From positions 39,767,598 through 39,831,597 of the forward strand of contig NC_030385.2 in NCBI RefSeq assembly GCF_001625215.2: a stretch of DNA of 64,000 nt. The letters are read 5' to 3'. Below, piece after piece: positions 24,344 through 36,200 of the stretch; the stretch's first letter is position 1, and each line of letters starts with the position of its first letter. The notes below the pieces were generated by a model. It did not search any database. It was not told the origin of the DNA and worked only from the letters and a program-made list of their open reading frames with translations. The translations under genes were made by a program, and so were the position numbers. Origin of the DNA: Daucus carota subsp. sativus (lineage: Eukaryota; Streptophyta; Magnoliopsida; Apiales; Apiaceae).

Positions 24344-25384
24344 CCTCATTTCCTTCCTTATCCTGTATCTATTGTTGTATTGCTAATAAAGGTGTATAAG
24401 TAGAACTCGAAACCTGTAAATGATGTAATTTTGAAGGTGACTTGTATACTTAAAGAATACCGTAATTTGTAAAGTGGCTTGATGTAGAACAGGTCTAATG
24501 TCCATGCAGGGGTAGTGACTTGCTGACTTGCGACTTGCAAGAGTTTCCAAGGTTGTACAAATGAGTTTGATGTAGTGTCCTTGACTCAAAGCGACTGTAC
24601 AAAATGTTCCCGTGTCTCAGGGTTCATGTAAATCATAATCTCTAAATGGACAGTGCAAATCTAATTAGGTCCGGCTAAAAAAACAGGTTAAAAATTGTTT
24701 GATAAATTTAAAATCAACTTTTTTTAAGCAGCAGTTTTTGGTTCAAAAATTGCGTTTGTCGTAAAAGTTTACTTTCCGGCTTTTATGAAAAGTAATTTTA
24801 GATTTCACAATTAAATCTCTTCAATAATATTACAGTAATTTTTTATAAATACGTAAATATTAAAAAAAATAAATTATAAAATAATAATTTTGATTTCCAC
24901 AAAAACATTTATTTTGCCACTTTTTCTTGATATCACGACTTTTAAAAGCACTCTATGAGAGCCCCTGGAAGACCATTTCCGAGGCCTTGTTATATTATTA
25001 TTTATATATTAATATATAATTTTGTTAGAATGAAATATTTAAATTAATATTATAAATATATAACTTTATTTTATTATCAGGATTTAAACCTACAACAAAT
25101 TATATAACGAAATATATTAATTGTCGTATTAATTAATATTTATTATAAACTATATGGTAAAATAAAATAGTTAAATTTTTATAAAATTACTATTTTTTAG
25201 TTATACGATGAAATTAAATTTCTATCGAAAATTAAAAAATTGTTAATATAAATTTTTGCAAAAATTAGCCTATTTACATATACAAATAAATAAATGTTTA
25301 ATATGCCTAAATAAAATAAAAGCTATAAACTAAAAAGAAGATAAAAACAAATATATACGGCTGGGCAACGTGACAGAGATAAAA
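24344..25384. other. Pumilio 3' end and AT-rich spacer before LUX
   Basis: 24344-24640 is the likely Pumilio 3' untranslated region, with an AATAAA word near 24383. From 24660 to 25350 the DNA is AT-rich with poly-A/T runs and no open frame of note. I see no gene here. Confidence 0.55.
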
Positions 25385-25415
25385 AGATATTTATAGAGAG
25401 AGAATATAAATATCT
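25385..25415 (+). promoter_or_regulatory. Paired evening-element cores upstream of LUX
   Basis: TAAATATCT occurs at 25407-25415, and its inverse AGATATTTA at 25385-25393. Both contain AAATATCT, eight of the nine bases of the evening element AAAATATCT bound by CCA1/LHY/RVE MYB factors. They lie about 250-275 bases before the LUX start codon, a plausible promoter position. Arabidopsis LUX is known to be an evening gene repressed by CCA1/LHY through such sites. Function here is inferred from sequence and gene identity. Confidence 0.55.
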
Positions 25416-25660
25416 AGTCCACATAAGCAATAGATCCTGCACTTTATCATCTCAAAAAGCGTAAAGTTCCTTTATTTTTTCACTTCATTCCACCCAAACG
25501 CGCCCTTAACTCTCTCTCCTCTTCCCTATTCTCTCTCTAATTTCTCCGAACTATCCTGTCTCTCTCTCCTCATTTTTCTCTGACTCTCTCTCTGCTCCAT
25601 CTTTATACTCTGTTTGGATGATTCACTCGTAGCTATACACACACCTATACATACATACAT

Positions 25661-26467
25661 ATGGGAGAAGAAGTGAGATTTTCCGACTACGACGATCGTG
25701 TTCCGGAGTGGGAGCTCGGATTACCAACCTCCGACGAGTTGCCGCCGTTGTCTCAGCCGTTGATTACGCCGGAGCTCGCGTCGGCGTTCAGTATCTCGCC
25801 GGAACCCTACCGGACTGCCGGAGACGTTGCTCGCGCGTCGGAGATCACTTTCTCGGGATTGCGTGGACAGTACTCGTCGAAATTAGTGAATAATTATAAT
25901 TCGTTTGATAATTCGAGGAGTGCGGAGTTCGATGTGGAGGAGATCGATGCGGATCGAAATGATTCGAGGAAGGCGGAGACGATTAAGCGGCAGAGACTGG
26001 TGTGGACGCCGCAGTTGCACAAGAGGTTTGTGGATGTGGTGGCGCATTTAGGGATTAAGAATGCGGTGCCGAAGACAATTATGCAGCTGATGAATGTCGA
26101 AGGATTGACGCGAGAGAATGTCGCGAGTCATTTACAGAAGTACAGGCTTTATTTGAAGCGAATGCAGGGAGGAGGAGCAAGTGAGGCGAATGATCATTTG
26201 TTTGAATCGACTCCGGTGCCGCCGAGTTTGAAAGAGTCTTCGGTGAGGAGTGGAAGTGGTAGTGGGAGTGGAAATGTGAGTGGACATGTGCCGATGCATT
26301 ATGGAGCGCAGATGGTGCCAATGCCGATGCCGATGCCATTGCCGGTTTATGGACAGATGAGTGGCTATCCTGGATTTGAGTATGGTATGATGCAACAGAA
26401 GGATTGGTCTGGGAATAAGTTTGATGCGGTTAACTCGTATCAGCGGATCCCTCAATGTGATAAGTGA
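25661..26467 (+). CDS. LUX: GARP/MYB clock transcription factor LUX ARRHYTHMO/PCL1-like
   Basis: LUX is the DNA-binding subunit of the evening complex (with ELF3 and ELF4), which represses clock and growth genes at night. This is an intronless frame of 268 residues, as LUX genes usually are. The start MGEEVRFSDYDDRVPEWELG matches the LUX family start. The single GARP-type MYB domain lies at about residues 109-167: KRQRLVWTPQLHKRF, then NAVPKTIMQLMNVEGLTREN and SHLQKYRLYLKR, with the signature SHLQKYR at 156-162. The C-terminus has a short Gly/Ser stretch and a Met-Pro repeat. Arabidopsis LUX is longer (about 320 residues); the difference is in the low-complexity flanks. The paralogue BOA is an alternative name. 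The leader upstream is CT-rich. Confidence 0.92.
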   Translation: MGEEVRFSDYDDRVPEWELGLPTSDELPPLSQPLITPELASAFSISPEPYRTAGDVARASEITFSGLRGQYSSKLVNNYNSFDNSRSAEFDVEEIDADRNDSRKAETIKRQRLVWTPQLHKRFVDVVAHLGIKNAVPKTIMQLMNVEGLTRENVASHLQKYRLYLKRMQGGGASEANDHLFESTPVPPSLKESSVRSGSGSGSGNVSGHVPMHYGAQMVPMPMPMPLPVYGQMSGYPGFEYGMMQQKDWSGNKFDAVNSYQRIPQCDK

Positions 26468-29400
26468 TAATTTGGTTGTTGGAAGGGAGGTTAGATTTTT
26501 GCCTTTTTGGAGCTTTAATTGTCGTTTTTGAAATATAATATTAACTTTTGCCTTTTTATTGTGCTGATGGATGATGCATAAATTATGTGAATGACTTGAA
26601 AAGTTGAAATCGTTTGTTTAAATTCTTGTTTTAGATGATCTATGTGTGCTTATTGATGGATATACTATTAACTTTTGTATTCATTTACTTATGCTAATCT
26701 AGGCATAACATTCAGTTGATGTATTGTGATTGCTTCTATATATAGTTATTGTCTAAAATATTGATAGTTTTGGCAGTTGTCTAAGTTGTTCTTCCTGGAA
26801 GAATTATATGAAAATGAGAGATATTAGTACAAATGTACAAAGATGTTTCTTATTGCATTCCCCACCCCAGCTGTCTGCAACAACATTATACTTTGCTGTC
26901 CATCTAGAGGAAAAGATAAAGATCATTTATCGTATATATACTTTATACTATGCGGTCTATTGATGAGTTGGAGAAAAAAACTACAGTTCACTGTATGGTG
27001 CTCATTATATAGGGCAAACAGCTATTTGACTTTTTCACTCTACTCTTTTTATATGTACTTGATCAGTTATGTGATCAACTTGTGGGGATTGCTCGTTAGG
27101 GGTCTGGAGCAGGTGGAAACAAGGCCTATGATGACCTTGCTGCTTGCTTGTCTTTATTCTTCAGACACTTTATCCAGTGTTCATTACCTATCTTGATTCT
27201 TGGGAAGGAAGAGAGTGCCAGCCAAAACATCGAGTTAAGTCTTTCTTGAGATGGTTATTAATGGGAATGAGATTGTTATCAAAACCTGAAACAAGGTCGA
27301 GAAGTCAAGTGTCTTCTATTGTTGGATTTTTTATGCCTGAACATATTTTTAGTTTAGGATATCAAGTACCGTTTAAAAAATATAGAATATAAAATTCTGG
27401 TGAACATCCTGTTTATTACCTTGCTGCACCTTATACTGCCAAGGGTCTTTTACTATTTACAATATTGTTTTAGTCGTGCACATTACCATGTTGTTTTACC
27501 TTGAAAGTCCTTTCTTATAATATATACTAGACTTTAACTTTCATCGTCATAGGTCAGCATCTGGTGCCTAAATCATAAAGCATTGCATCTGTCACCTGGA
27601 GAACAATGCATTACCATTTTTCTTGTCCAGGCTGCATGTTTCTGCCCAGATGCAAATCGTGAGATGATTACCGATGCGTCGTATTTCACATACCTATATG
27701 ACTAGTTGTTAATTACAATTATGGCCCTTTTGTACACATCTGTTCTTCTGTTGCATTTAATAAATTCGCTTGACCATTTCCAGTGATGAAGCAATCTATA
27801 GGCACTAATGAAGCATCATTCAACTTCTGGGAATCAGGTGGTCGAATTCCCTTATAAATTCTTCTTATTTAGATATTCTTCTTGTTTATATAAGCTTTTG
27901 AAATTCTCTATTTTGTCGTTTCCATTTACTTCGTACCTATTCGCAGTCTGCCCAAAGGTCCATCTCCACTGTCAGCCTTCTTTCTTATGTTATTTTTAGG
28001 GTATTTACATTTTAGCCATTAAAGTATCCGGCTATCTGCGATTGTAAACAAACCCTCAAAGTTCAAAATTGTGCCCTAAAGTTTGTCACATGTACACATT
28101 GGGCCCTTTCTATTTCAAAACCAAATATACCTCTATGATTGCATACCTTGTTTACGGTTCTCTCATTCGCCACTTGAATTTTCCATTCATGAATTTGGTT
28201 ATTGTTTTATTTAAACTCACATGACCAAAATTCTTGAATCCCACTATGCAACACCTCTTTTTTTTTTTTTTTTAAATCTATTGTATCTTCACAACTGTAG
28301 ATCAATTAGTTTTGGTAATCTTAATTTGTATATTTGACAAACATTGAGGACACATATGGTATGGTTTTTCTCTGGTTTATGTGTGCAAATACATATACTT
28401 TTAGGTTTCAAATGTAGATATATATACTGCACATGTATAAAGTTTTATATCATAGGTGGCTGGGCATATATTCTTTTGTAGATCCAGGATATGAGGCGCC
28501 ACGTTGCATATAGTTTACAGTATGATCCCGGGTTAGACTTTGCAATGTCGCTGTAAAATCACGCTGATCCCAAAATTTCCGGTTCACATTTAGTACCTGA
28601 TATTGCCTATTTATACAAGTACAACCTATAGGTTGGTCTCTATTAATGGGGTTCATTTCTCTCTAATATCAAGATGCATTCTGTATTCATGCTTTTGAAT
28701 CTGGCACAGAAGTTATAAATATGCAGAAGCAGAATGTGTTAATTTGCGGCACCATAGTAAGAAATATGATATTTCAGCTGGCCGTCATTATAATTTACCT
28801 ACGGACGGAGGTAATTTTATCCCAAATGAGCTCTTAGAACAAGCAGCTAGGAGAATTCCGCGTGGTGGATTATTTTCTGGTGACGTTTGCAGGATATTAG
28901 TTGGTTCTGTGGAATCCATAAAAGCTATGAAACTCTGTACTCTGCATAGAACCAATTAACATGTTCTTAAAATCGGGCATGTGATCGGTGAAAATTTTAC
29001 CAAATGTTATATTGTTTGAATTCAGAACAAATACTCCTAATTTGATCAACCCTCGAATCAATCATGTGTTTTTAATGCCAAAAATAATCAAGAAGCATAA
29101 TATATTAATCAAGAAGCATAGAAGACATATTGAAAGAAGCCAATAAATTATGTTCGAAAATTTATTTTTCACGCTAAAATAACTTCATGTCGTTGTTTCT
29201 AAATCCCTTTTATTTTGGTCAGATGTTGTTTCTAAATCTTATTTCTATTTAAATAAATTTCAATACATCTCATCTTTAAATACAAAAAAATTCAAGTGTA
29301 CTCCTTTTTGTCCATTTTTCTTTGTTTAGTGAGTTGATAATTATAACTATATATATTTATTAAATAAATAATAACATTAGATTCAAAATTCCGTTTGCCC

Positions 29401-29955
29401 TGAACATTAATATATACTAGTTCACTACATTGAGTATATGATCCCCTATTCAACATGATTAATTTTCTTCATGCATTTCAACAGGACAACAACACATCCC
29501 ACTTATTTTCACTTCTTGAATAGGTATATATTTAAGGTCAAATAATTTATAACAAATGATGCATGTATCCAAAATACAGCAGACAAATCCCAAGTCAAGT
29601 GTCATAGGCAAACCTTGTGAAATTTGATGACCAGTAAGATGAGATATATTGGACACAAACCTGGTCCATATATCATATATGCACATGAAGTAATTGAAAA
29701 TCAATGTAATGGTAATTTGTGTGGCATATGTAAAAAGAGAACCCAAAAGCTTCTTGAGCTTCACAAGATATGTGATGTGTCCGAAAAGAAATGCATGAAA
29801 GTATATACATCGTTAATTCCTTACAAATCTTCTATTTTTGTACATGCATCACTCAACATATATCAATTCTTCTTTCATTTTCTTCTTCTCTGATATATTT
29901 GTAATTGTTTCAATAGGGGAAGGATTGTTTCAGCTTCGGAACCAACTGTTCAGCT
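26468..29955. other. LUX 3' region and long spacer before the LTI65-like gene
   Basis: 26468 to about 26780 is the likely LUX 3' untranslated region. 26800-28690 shows no exon I can support; short open frames there have no recognisable motif. 27990-28120 looks like one end of a MULE-type repeat, but the other end was not found. 28260-28275 is a poly-T run. 29000-29950 is AT-rich and includes the LTI65-like promoter; I did not find a clear ACGTGKC or RCCGAC element in it. Confidence 0.5.
28693..28959 (+). other. Unrecognised open fragment of 89 codons or fewer
   Basis: An open frame runs through this stretch and ends at TAA (28957-28959). Residues include KYDISAGRHYNLPTDGGNFI and NELLEQAARRIPRGGLFSGD. 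It has more balanced codon composition than its surroundings and is preceded by a CACAG that could act as a splice acceptor. I do not recognise a family. It could be an exon or relic of a gene, or chance. Confidence 0.25.
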
Positions 29956-31975
29956 ATGGCTCAATTATCCGATTCATTTAAAAGTAGTAATTCATTTCAA
30001 ACTCCACCCTCAACCTACAAAAGTCCTCAAGCTGAGGTCGCTAAAGTAGAAGAACTTTTACCAGGTACCCCTACTTTCCCTTTTAAAGCCGGAGAAATTA
30101 TCGGGGTCAGGGTCCTAAACCAAAGTCTTGTCCATCTATAGTCAGGGTCGGGATCACCTATGTCTGCCTTGTAGTTTTACCCTTGTTTTGCATGCATATA
30201 AATTCTGATGGTTTTATTTTTTTGGTATGCATAGTAAGAACATCCAAGAAGTTTGGGTGAAATGAAGCACAAACAACAATATTTAGACTTAATATCTTTT
30301 AGAATTAAATTAAATTAGAACATCCAAGAAGTTTGGGTGAAATGAAGAGGCACAGACAACAATATTTAGGCTTAATATTTTTCAGAATTAAAATAAATGA
30401 AACAAGAGCAAATTATGTTTTGCAGCTGATGGCGCAATGCATCAGTCTCCCTTAACTTCTGGAAAACATAATGACTATGATGGTGGTGATCCTGCGCCCA
30501 ACAGAAAGTCGTCAGTGCTTAACAAATTTAGGGACAAGGCTAAGAAGCTGAAGAGCACATTGAGCAGCAAGAGAATCAGGCAGAGCAATATTGACAGCGA
30601 ATATGATCATGAAACGGAGAGCAAGAATGGAATTGACAATGAGGATGATGATGATAAGACTATCCGCTCTATGGAAGTTAACTTGGATGAAGATGAAATT
30701 GATGAAGATCCTGAATACCTCGGAGCTCCAAGTAATCTTGTTAACCTTACTAGTCAATATGTTCAGTTTCTTCTATAAACAGCGAAAAATTGTGAATTTC
30801 TTCATTAATATTAGAAACTTTGTTTGTGAATAGTTTATGAATCAGTACAAGCACCTCAAGAATGTAAAGAATATGTGAAACAGCATCCGCGAGAAGTTAC
30901 TGCGTCAGCTGACAAGCATATCATTGAAAGCTGTGCCAAAAATGCAGCCAGGAAAGCTAGTGAGCCAGCTCTCAAGACAGTGACAGAAACAGTGTCAGAG
31001 AAGCTGGTACCGGCCTATAATGCAGTGTCGACTGCAACTCAGGCAATTACTTCCAAGATCTCCAGCTTGACTGTTGAAACCACGGGTTTAACAAACAAGA
31101 CTAGTGATGGTAGTTCTGGAGATGCGAGTTCTGAGAGTAGAGGACAGATACGAAACAGTGGTCCACCTATGTATGATAAAGGCGTTTCTGTCAAGGAGTA
31201 TTTGATGCAGAAACTTGAGCCTGGAGAAGATGAAAAAGCTCTTTCTCAGGTTATTACAGATGCGATTAGTCCAAAGGGATCTGAACAAGTTGGAGTGGTG
31301 GGGATGGTGAAAGATGCTGTAACTTCCTATCTTCAACCTTCCTCTGATTCAGCAACAAAGGCTGCAGAGTCCTTGGGAAAAACTAACGTCTCTAAAGATC
31401 AGAACGTATTGTCAAACAAGGCCTCTAACGTCTCTACAGATCAGAACTCATCATCAAACAAGGCCTCTAACGTCTCTACAGATCAGAAGACATCATCAAA
31501 CAAGGCCTTTACTGCCTCCAAAACTTTTAACACGAGGCATGATCCTGCCTACAAGGCCTCAGAGCAAAATGCCCCTGCTGCTGACACCAAATCGTATTCA
31601 TTGTCAGAAAGTTCAGTCGATGCCAACAAGTTGAAGTCGAAATCATGCAATGCTACTGCAAATTTAAAATTATCAGCATTTATCCCCATCTCTACCAACT
31701 CTGAGGAAGGTAAGTCAAATTCTTAGTACTTCTAAAGTATCTCACTCAGCTTTACCTGACAAGGTAAAGGGAAGATCACCACTTAAGCATTTGAATTATT
31801 ATTAAAGCCAACTCATGAGAAACTGAAAAGCTTCCGTTCTTTCCCAACATCATTGAAACTAAAAATTGCTATACATTACAGATTCATGTGCACTTTAATA
31901 GTGATCATAATCAGATAACGTTATCTTGCAGGTAACAAAGCAGAAAACCATGGAAAAGTACTCCAAACCAACTGA
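29956..31975 (+). CDS. LTI65/RD29-like (CAP160 family) stress-induced protein
   Basis: RD29/LTI65/CAP160 proteins are hydrophilic, disordered proteins that accumulate in cold, drought and abscisic-acid response; their biochemical role is unsettled. Four exons: 29956-30064, 30426-30731, 30834-31709 and 31932-31975, giving 444 residues with consistent phase. Diagnostic parts are the lysine-rich block FRDKAKKLKSTLSSKRIRQS, the acidic stretch ending EDPEYLGAPIYES, and the family motif LEPGEDEKALSQVITDAISP. The protein is rich in Ser, Lys, Asp and Glu, with no membrane segment. Residues about 323-364 are a 14-residue repeat in three copies (N-V-S-T-D-Q-N-S-S-S-N-K-A-S type). Intron 1 contains an 80-bp tandem duplication. 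The first exon is weakly conserved in this family, so the exact start is less certain than the rest. Confidence 0.8.
30237..30400 (+). repeat. About 80-bp tandem duplication in LTI65-like intron 1
   Basis: Two copies begin AGAACATCCAAGAAGTTTGG at 30237 and 30317 and run to about 30400. The second has a short insertion and a few substitutions. It ends about 25 bases before the acceptor of exon 2, so it may duplicate branch-point sequence. Confidence 0.8.
31385..31510 (+). repeat. 42-bp coding tandem repeat, three copies
   Basis: Copies start at 31385, 31427 and 31469. Each encodes a 14-residue block of the form N-V-S-[KT]-D-Q-x-x-[LS]-S-N-K-A-[SF]. The copies keep the frame of exon 3 of the LTI65-like gene. 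Copies 2 and 3 are almost identical at the DNA level, which suggests recent expansion. Confidence 0.85.
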
Positions 31976-32477
31976 AGTAGTGACATAGCTCACCTCTACG
32001 GAACTTTTAGTGTGCAGATATAGTGTTTTAAAGTTATAACTAATAGGGAAAGTTTAATATTCCTCCCTCCCTCAAAATGGGATCGACAGGGTGTGTATAG
32101 CTAATCAGTATGCAGACCATGTACAAAAGTATCTCCATGAACAGACATTGCCAGTAGAAGTAGAGATTTTAACAGGTTCTCATGATGATTGATAAGCTTT
32201 TGATACACTTGTACAATTACAGTTTATGACTTTCGGAAAATAGTTGTAACATTTCCTTCAATATCATACCTACTGATTTATCTGTTTAGTGAGACTTCCC
32301 CCTTCCCCTCAAAGCTCTAATTATATAGTTTGCATTTTTTTGTACCATTTCTTTTAGCTTGAACACTAAAGCTGAAGTTATTTCTGAGACAAATAATAAG
32401 GACAATCACACATCCATGTTTTCTGAAATAGTTGAAGTGCGGAACACTGAGGACAGCCCTAAGTATTGTCTACATAG
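31976..32477. other. 3' region of the LTI65-like gene
   Basis: Most of this is likely the 3' untranslated region and spacer. An open stretch at about 32350-32483 follows an acceptor-like TTTTAG, but it cannot be joined in frame to the last well-supported donor (31709), so I do not call it an exon. Confidence 0.5.
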
Positions 32478-32912
32478 CTACTGATGAGTTTCTAAGATTT
32501 TCTTTAGCTTCACACAAGAAACGTTCTCCCTTGTAATAATGGTAGTTTGATAAAAGAGGGCTGTGCTTGTCAAAAACAGTGTCAATTTGCTATCTGCTAG
32601 GCGGGTAAAGAGTTTCTTCACAATAAAGTCTAAATGAAAAATAAATTCAAGATAATTTGCAAACTTCTTAAATCCGTCCTTTTGAGCGGCTTTATACAAA
32701 GTGGCAACACAAAGACCTTCTGATTCACTAGCAAAACTTTCAGAATATTCAAAAATCTCTCTGCTCCTTGGAGTAGGGTAACGTTTATTTTGTTCTGGTT
32801 TTAGGGAATTTTTAGTCAGTTTTGAACTTTTGGATCTACGTGCAGCAGATCTGGAGAAGGCACCAGTGTTTTCTAGTGATTCAACAAACTCCATCCTTTG
32901 GCAACATCCCAT
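32478..32912 (-). CDS. Hypothetical protein of 144 residues
   Basis: A single uninterrupted frame begins MGCCQRMEFVESLENTGAFS. The first half is basic and Ser-rich (AARRSKSSKLTKNSLKPEQN, PTPRSREIFEYSESFASESE), and the second half is hydrophobic and helix-like (FANYLEFIFHLDFIVKKLF). This length is well above the chance open frames of this AT-rich neighbourhood, and the codons look usable. I recognise no domain. It lies between the convergent LTI65-like and sugar-transporter genes. It could be a small lineage-specific gene, the last exon of an unseen gene, or a relic. The ATG is the first in frame, and MG-C-C would allow lipid attachment, but that is speculative. Confidence 0.4.
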   Translation of the reverse strand: MGCCQRMEFVESLENTGAFSRSAARRSKSSKLTKNSLKPEQNKRYPTPRSREIFEYSESFASESEGLCVATLYKAAQKDGFKKFANYLEFIFHLDFIVKKLFTRLADSKLTLFLTSTALFYQTTIITRENVSCVKLKKILETHQ

Positions 32913-33228
32913 ATTTAGGCAGATTTATATTAGAGAGCTCCACCAAACAACATTAGCATAATATTGAAATATTACAGATTCCAGATTTTCGCTGTTGGTT
33001 ATTTGCTAATGACCGAAAGCTGGATTGACAAAAGATTAGAAAATAGTTGATGACAAAGTAAAAGATTAATTTGGTATTTACTTGCAAGAAACAAGATAAA
33101 AAATAACTAAAGCAAACCATGTTAAATGTAATACACTAGAGACTGGAGAAATTTACATGCCACTAAGAAACCTTCATTGCCTACAGAAAAATTGAAATAT
33201 GTAATGTTGATTATTGCTTGATTAGCTT

Positions 33229-36200
33229 TCAAGTCAAGATTTTTCTTTCAATTTCTTCCAAGGTCAAACCCTTTGTTTCCGGGACTTGGAATATGACAAA
33301 TGCAAGTGCAACGAGAGAAATTACTCCAAAAAGTAAAAATATGTTTCCAGCACCCAAATATTCCTGAAGAACCAAGGGAAAGATGAATGGATATGTGCAA
33401 CAGACGTTTATAATCTTGGTCTAGAATCAATGGACTAAAAGATTCAGGGCAATGTACACAATACCTTCAATGCTGGAAAAGCTAGGGTTACAACTGCATT
33501 TGAACCGAAGTTTGTAAAAACTGCAAGACTAATGCCCCTCCCTCTTGTTCGAAGTGGGAATACCTCGGACACCATAAGCCAACTAATTGGTCCAAAAGAT
33601 GCCTAATAATACATTCATAATACAGTAGAGATTAGACACACAACCTGAATTCAATTCAGCAACTGACAGAAAAATACAATAACAAATGATGGCCACTTTA
33701 TAAAGAAAATTACATTTTTCTCTACCTCTTCAAAATTCAATGTAAGAAAACAAGTAGTAGATAACTAGTTTTACAGAGAAACACACACTTATTTTGCCAG
33801 TAGTGCATGAACATCACTCAGATGAATAAAAATGAAGACATCACAGTGCCAATACCTGGTAGCAGCCAACATACATAAGAAGAGAAATCAAAGCAACTGC
33901 AGGGAACCGTTGCAGGACTTTGAAATATGCTGAAAGGAGAAATAACGAAATGGTCTGCAGCACGAAATAGAAGGAAACAATAACATAACTTTCCATCATT
34001 TTCTGTTTAGATACAATACACATGTGCATACAGGCTAGAATTTAAATGAGGATGAAGTGATTAGTCGCATACTATTCCACTGACACCTCCAATTAGCAAT
34101 GGTTTTCTGCCTAGCTTATCAACTTGAACAACAGCTATTCCTGTCATCACCAACTGCAGATACATAAATAAAATAACATATAAAAGAACCTGAATTTGTT
34201 CTCATTTTCCCGAGCTGAAATTCAAGTCACATACCTTGAAGACACCAATAAGGACTGAGACTTTCGTTGCATCAGAAGCCGCAGAGAATCCTGCAGTCTT
34301 CAATAGCATAATCACACAATTACAGATACATCAAAATGCCTTCATTCATTTTGATATTATAGACAATTTAGAAAGTACCAGTACCAATATCTTCAATTTT
34401 TTTTAATTATTAGATAATCACATATTCACATGTATCACTTTTTTGGGTTTGAGTGAGGGTGATTGAATCTGATTAGGTGAGTTATATTTGATTCTGAGGG
34501 AGGATGAGAAGATTGCACGAAAGCATAACATAAGAAAGTTACAGAATTTGCCTCACAAGTCACAACCATCAAATACCTGAAGGATTGAACCCGCATAATA
34601 GAGAACGCTTGGTTGTCCTGTTATCTGTTGTAGTCATGTGGAATGTTAGTATATTTACCTAATTATCTTATTTATGGTAGAAAAAACTCACAAGACTTGA
34701 TAGAAAAAACTGAACAGAAAGCAAATGAGATAGAACTATATGCCAAGGACAACATTTACCTGTTGAAACAGGACCAGACCCCCACCAATTATAAATGCTT
34801 TAAAATTTGGCCCTTGAACCACATCTAGGAAACTCCCCTCAGATTCTGGCTTATCAGATTGAGACTTTAGTGAAGTGAGCGCATCATCAATTTCCATTGC
34901 AGATAATTTATCACCAGGAGGTCTGCCTCTAAGTTTGCTCAATGCAAAAATAGCCTCCTCTTTGTAATTTTCTCTTGCCCCATTACCTCGAACTTCTCTT
35001 AAAAGTAACCAACGTGGAGAAGGAGGTAGAGTCCATGTACCTAATCCTATGACCAAAGCAATTGGAGCACTAAGTCCGAACATGTAGCGCCACCCTCCAA
35101 CTTTATTTATTTCAAAACTACCTACAAAATAGCCCAACTGAAGAAACATTCAATACAGTTTAAAGTACATCTGAACAGTTTGGGTTGAGGATGAAAGGTG
35201 TCAACAAGTTCAACACATCTTACCAACATTCCCAATACTATTAATAGTTCTTTCAGAGAAATTAGAGTTCCACGAATTTGAGATGGACAAGTCTCTGATA
35301 TATATAGAGGAGCCCCGTGCAAAGCCTGTAAAACGCTATCAATCTGAATCAGATTATCTGATTGAAAAATGTTCCAGAAAATCACATTGAACCAGAAAGC
35401 AATGCGTATCTCCAGGGAATCTCACCAGACCAATGCCAAAGCCGTAGATTACACGACCAAGCAAAAGAATAATAAGGCTTGGAGCATATGCTGCTGTAAG
35501 ACCACCAAGCAGGTAAAATATGGCTGCTAGCATAAGCTCTCTCCTCCTCCCTGAAAAAAAGACAATTCACTAATTCAGAGATGATAAGAATATCTAAAAT
35601 GTGACATGCAGAATCTTGCAATTTGAGAAAAAATAAAAATAAAATTACACATCTGCTATTAGGCAATAAATCACCTATTACATCAGCAATTGGGTAGATG
35701 AGAACTGAACCAAATAAAGCTCCATAAAGGGAGCCGCTTACCTGCACTCAGAAGAGGACCTACATTTATGCATGATCAAAAATTAAAGGAATTGTGTATA
35801 CAACAATATGACTCCGAGAGAGTGAACGTACAACAAGACCAAGTTGGAAAGGTGCAAGGTTGAACCAAGTTGTGCCACTAAGCTTAGGTGACTGTAAAAT
35901 CATGAACCAGAAGAGAATTCACTTTGAGACAAATACCTAATACAGAGTCTGGGAAACAAATTTAACGCGTGATATTGAAAAGCAACCGGGAGCCTATAAC
36001 AGACTAAACGTGCACCTGCAACGAAATGGTAGCACCAGAGGTTGCACCTACGTCATAGCCATATAACAAGCCGCCCAAAGCCGGGAACAGAAACCTGAAT
36101 TATTCACTCGCATACAAATTATAAGTTCATTCCATACCGGACCAACAAAACTATCCATAAACAACCTGATGATAAAGATTAACAACGTTCTTACAAGAGA

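Noticed and set aside
26079..26455. Antisense ORFs over LUX, His/Ser rich
   Set aside because: They mirror the GARP domain and Met-Pro repeats of the sense gene and have no family of their own.
27990..28120. A complete MULE-type MITE
   Set aside because: The TTTAGGGTATTTACATTTTAG-like end is suggestive, but I could not find a matching inverted end or target duplication.
29459..29893. Overlapping sense and antisense ORFs of about 90-100 codons upstream of the LTI65-like gene
   Set aside because: Both strands are open by chance over the same AT-rich DNA; no motif, start context or splice signal favours either.
32350..32483. Possible extra last exon for the LTI65-like gene after a TTTTAG acceptor
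   Set aside because: The phase does not match the donor at 31709 (it would give an immediate stop), and exon 4 at 31932-31975 already ends the frame well.
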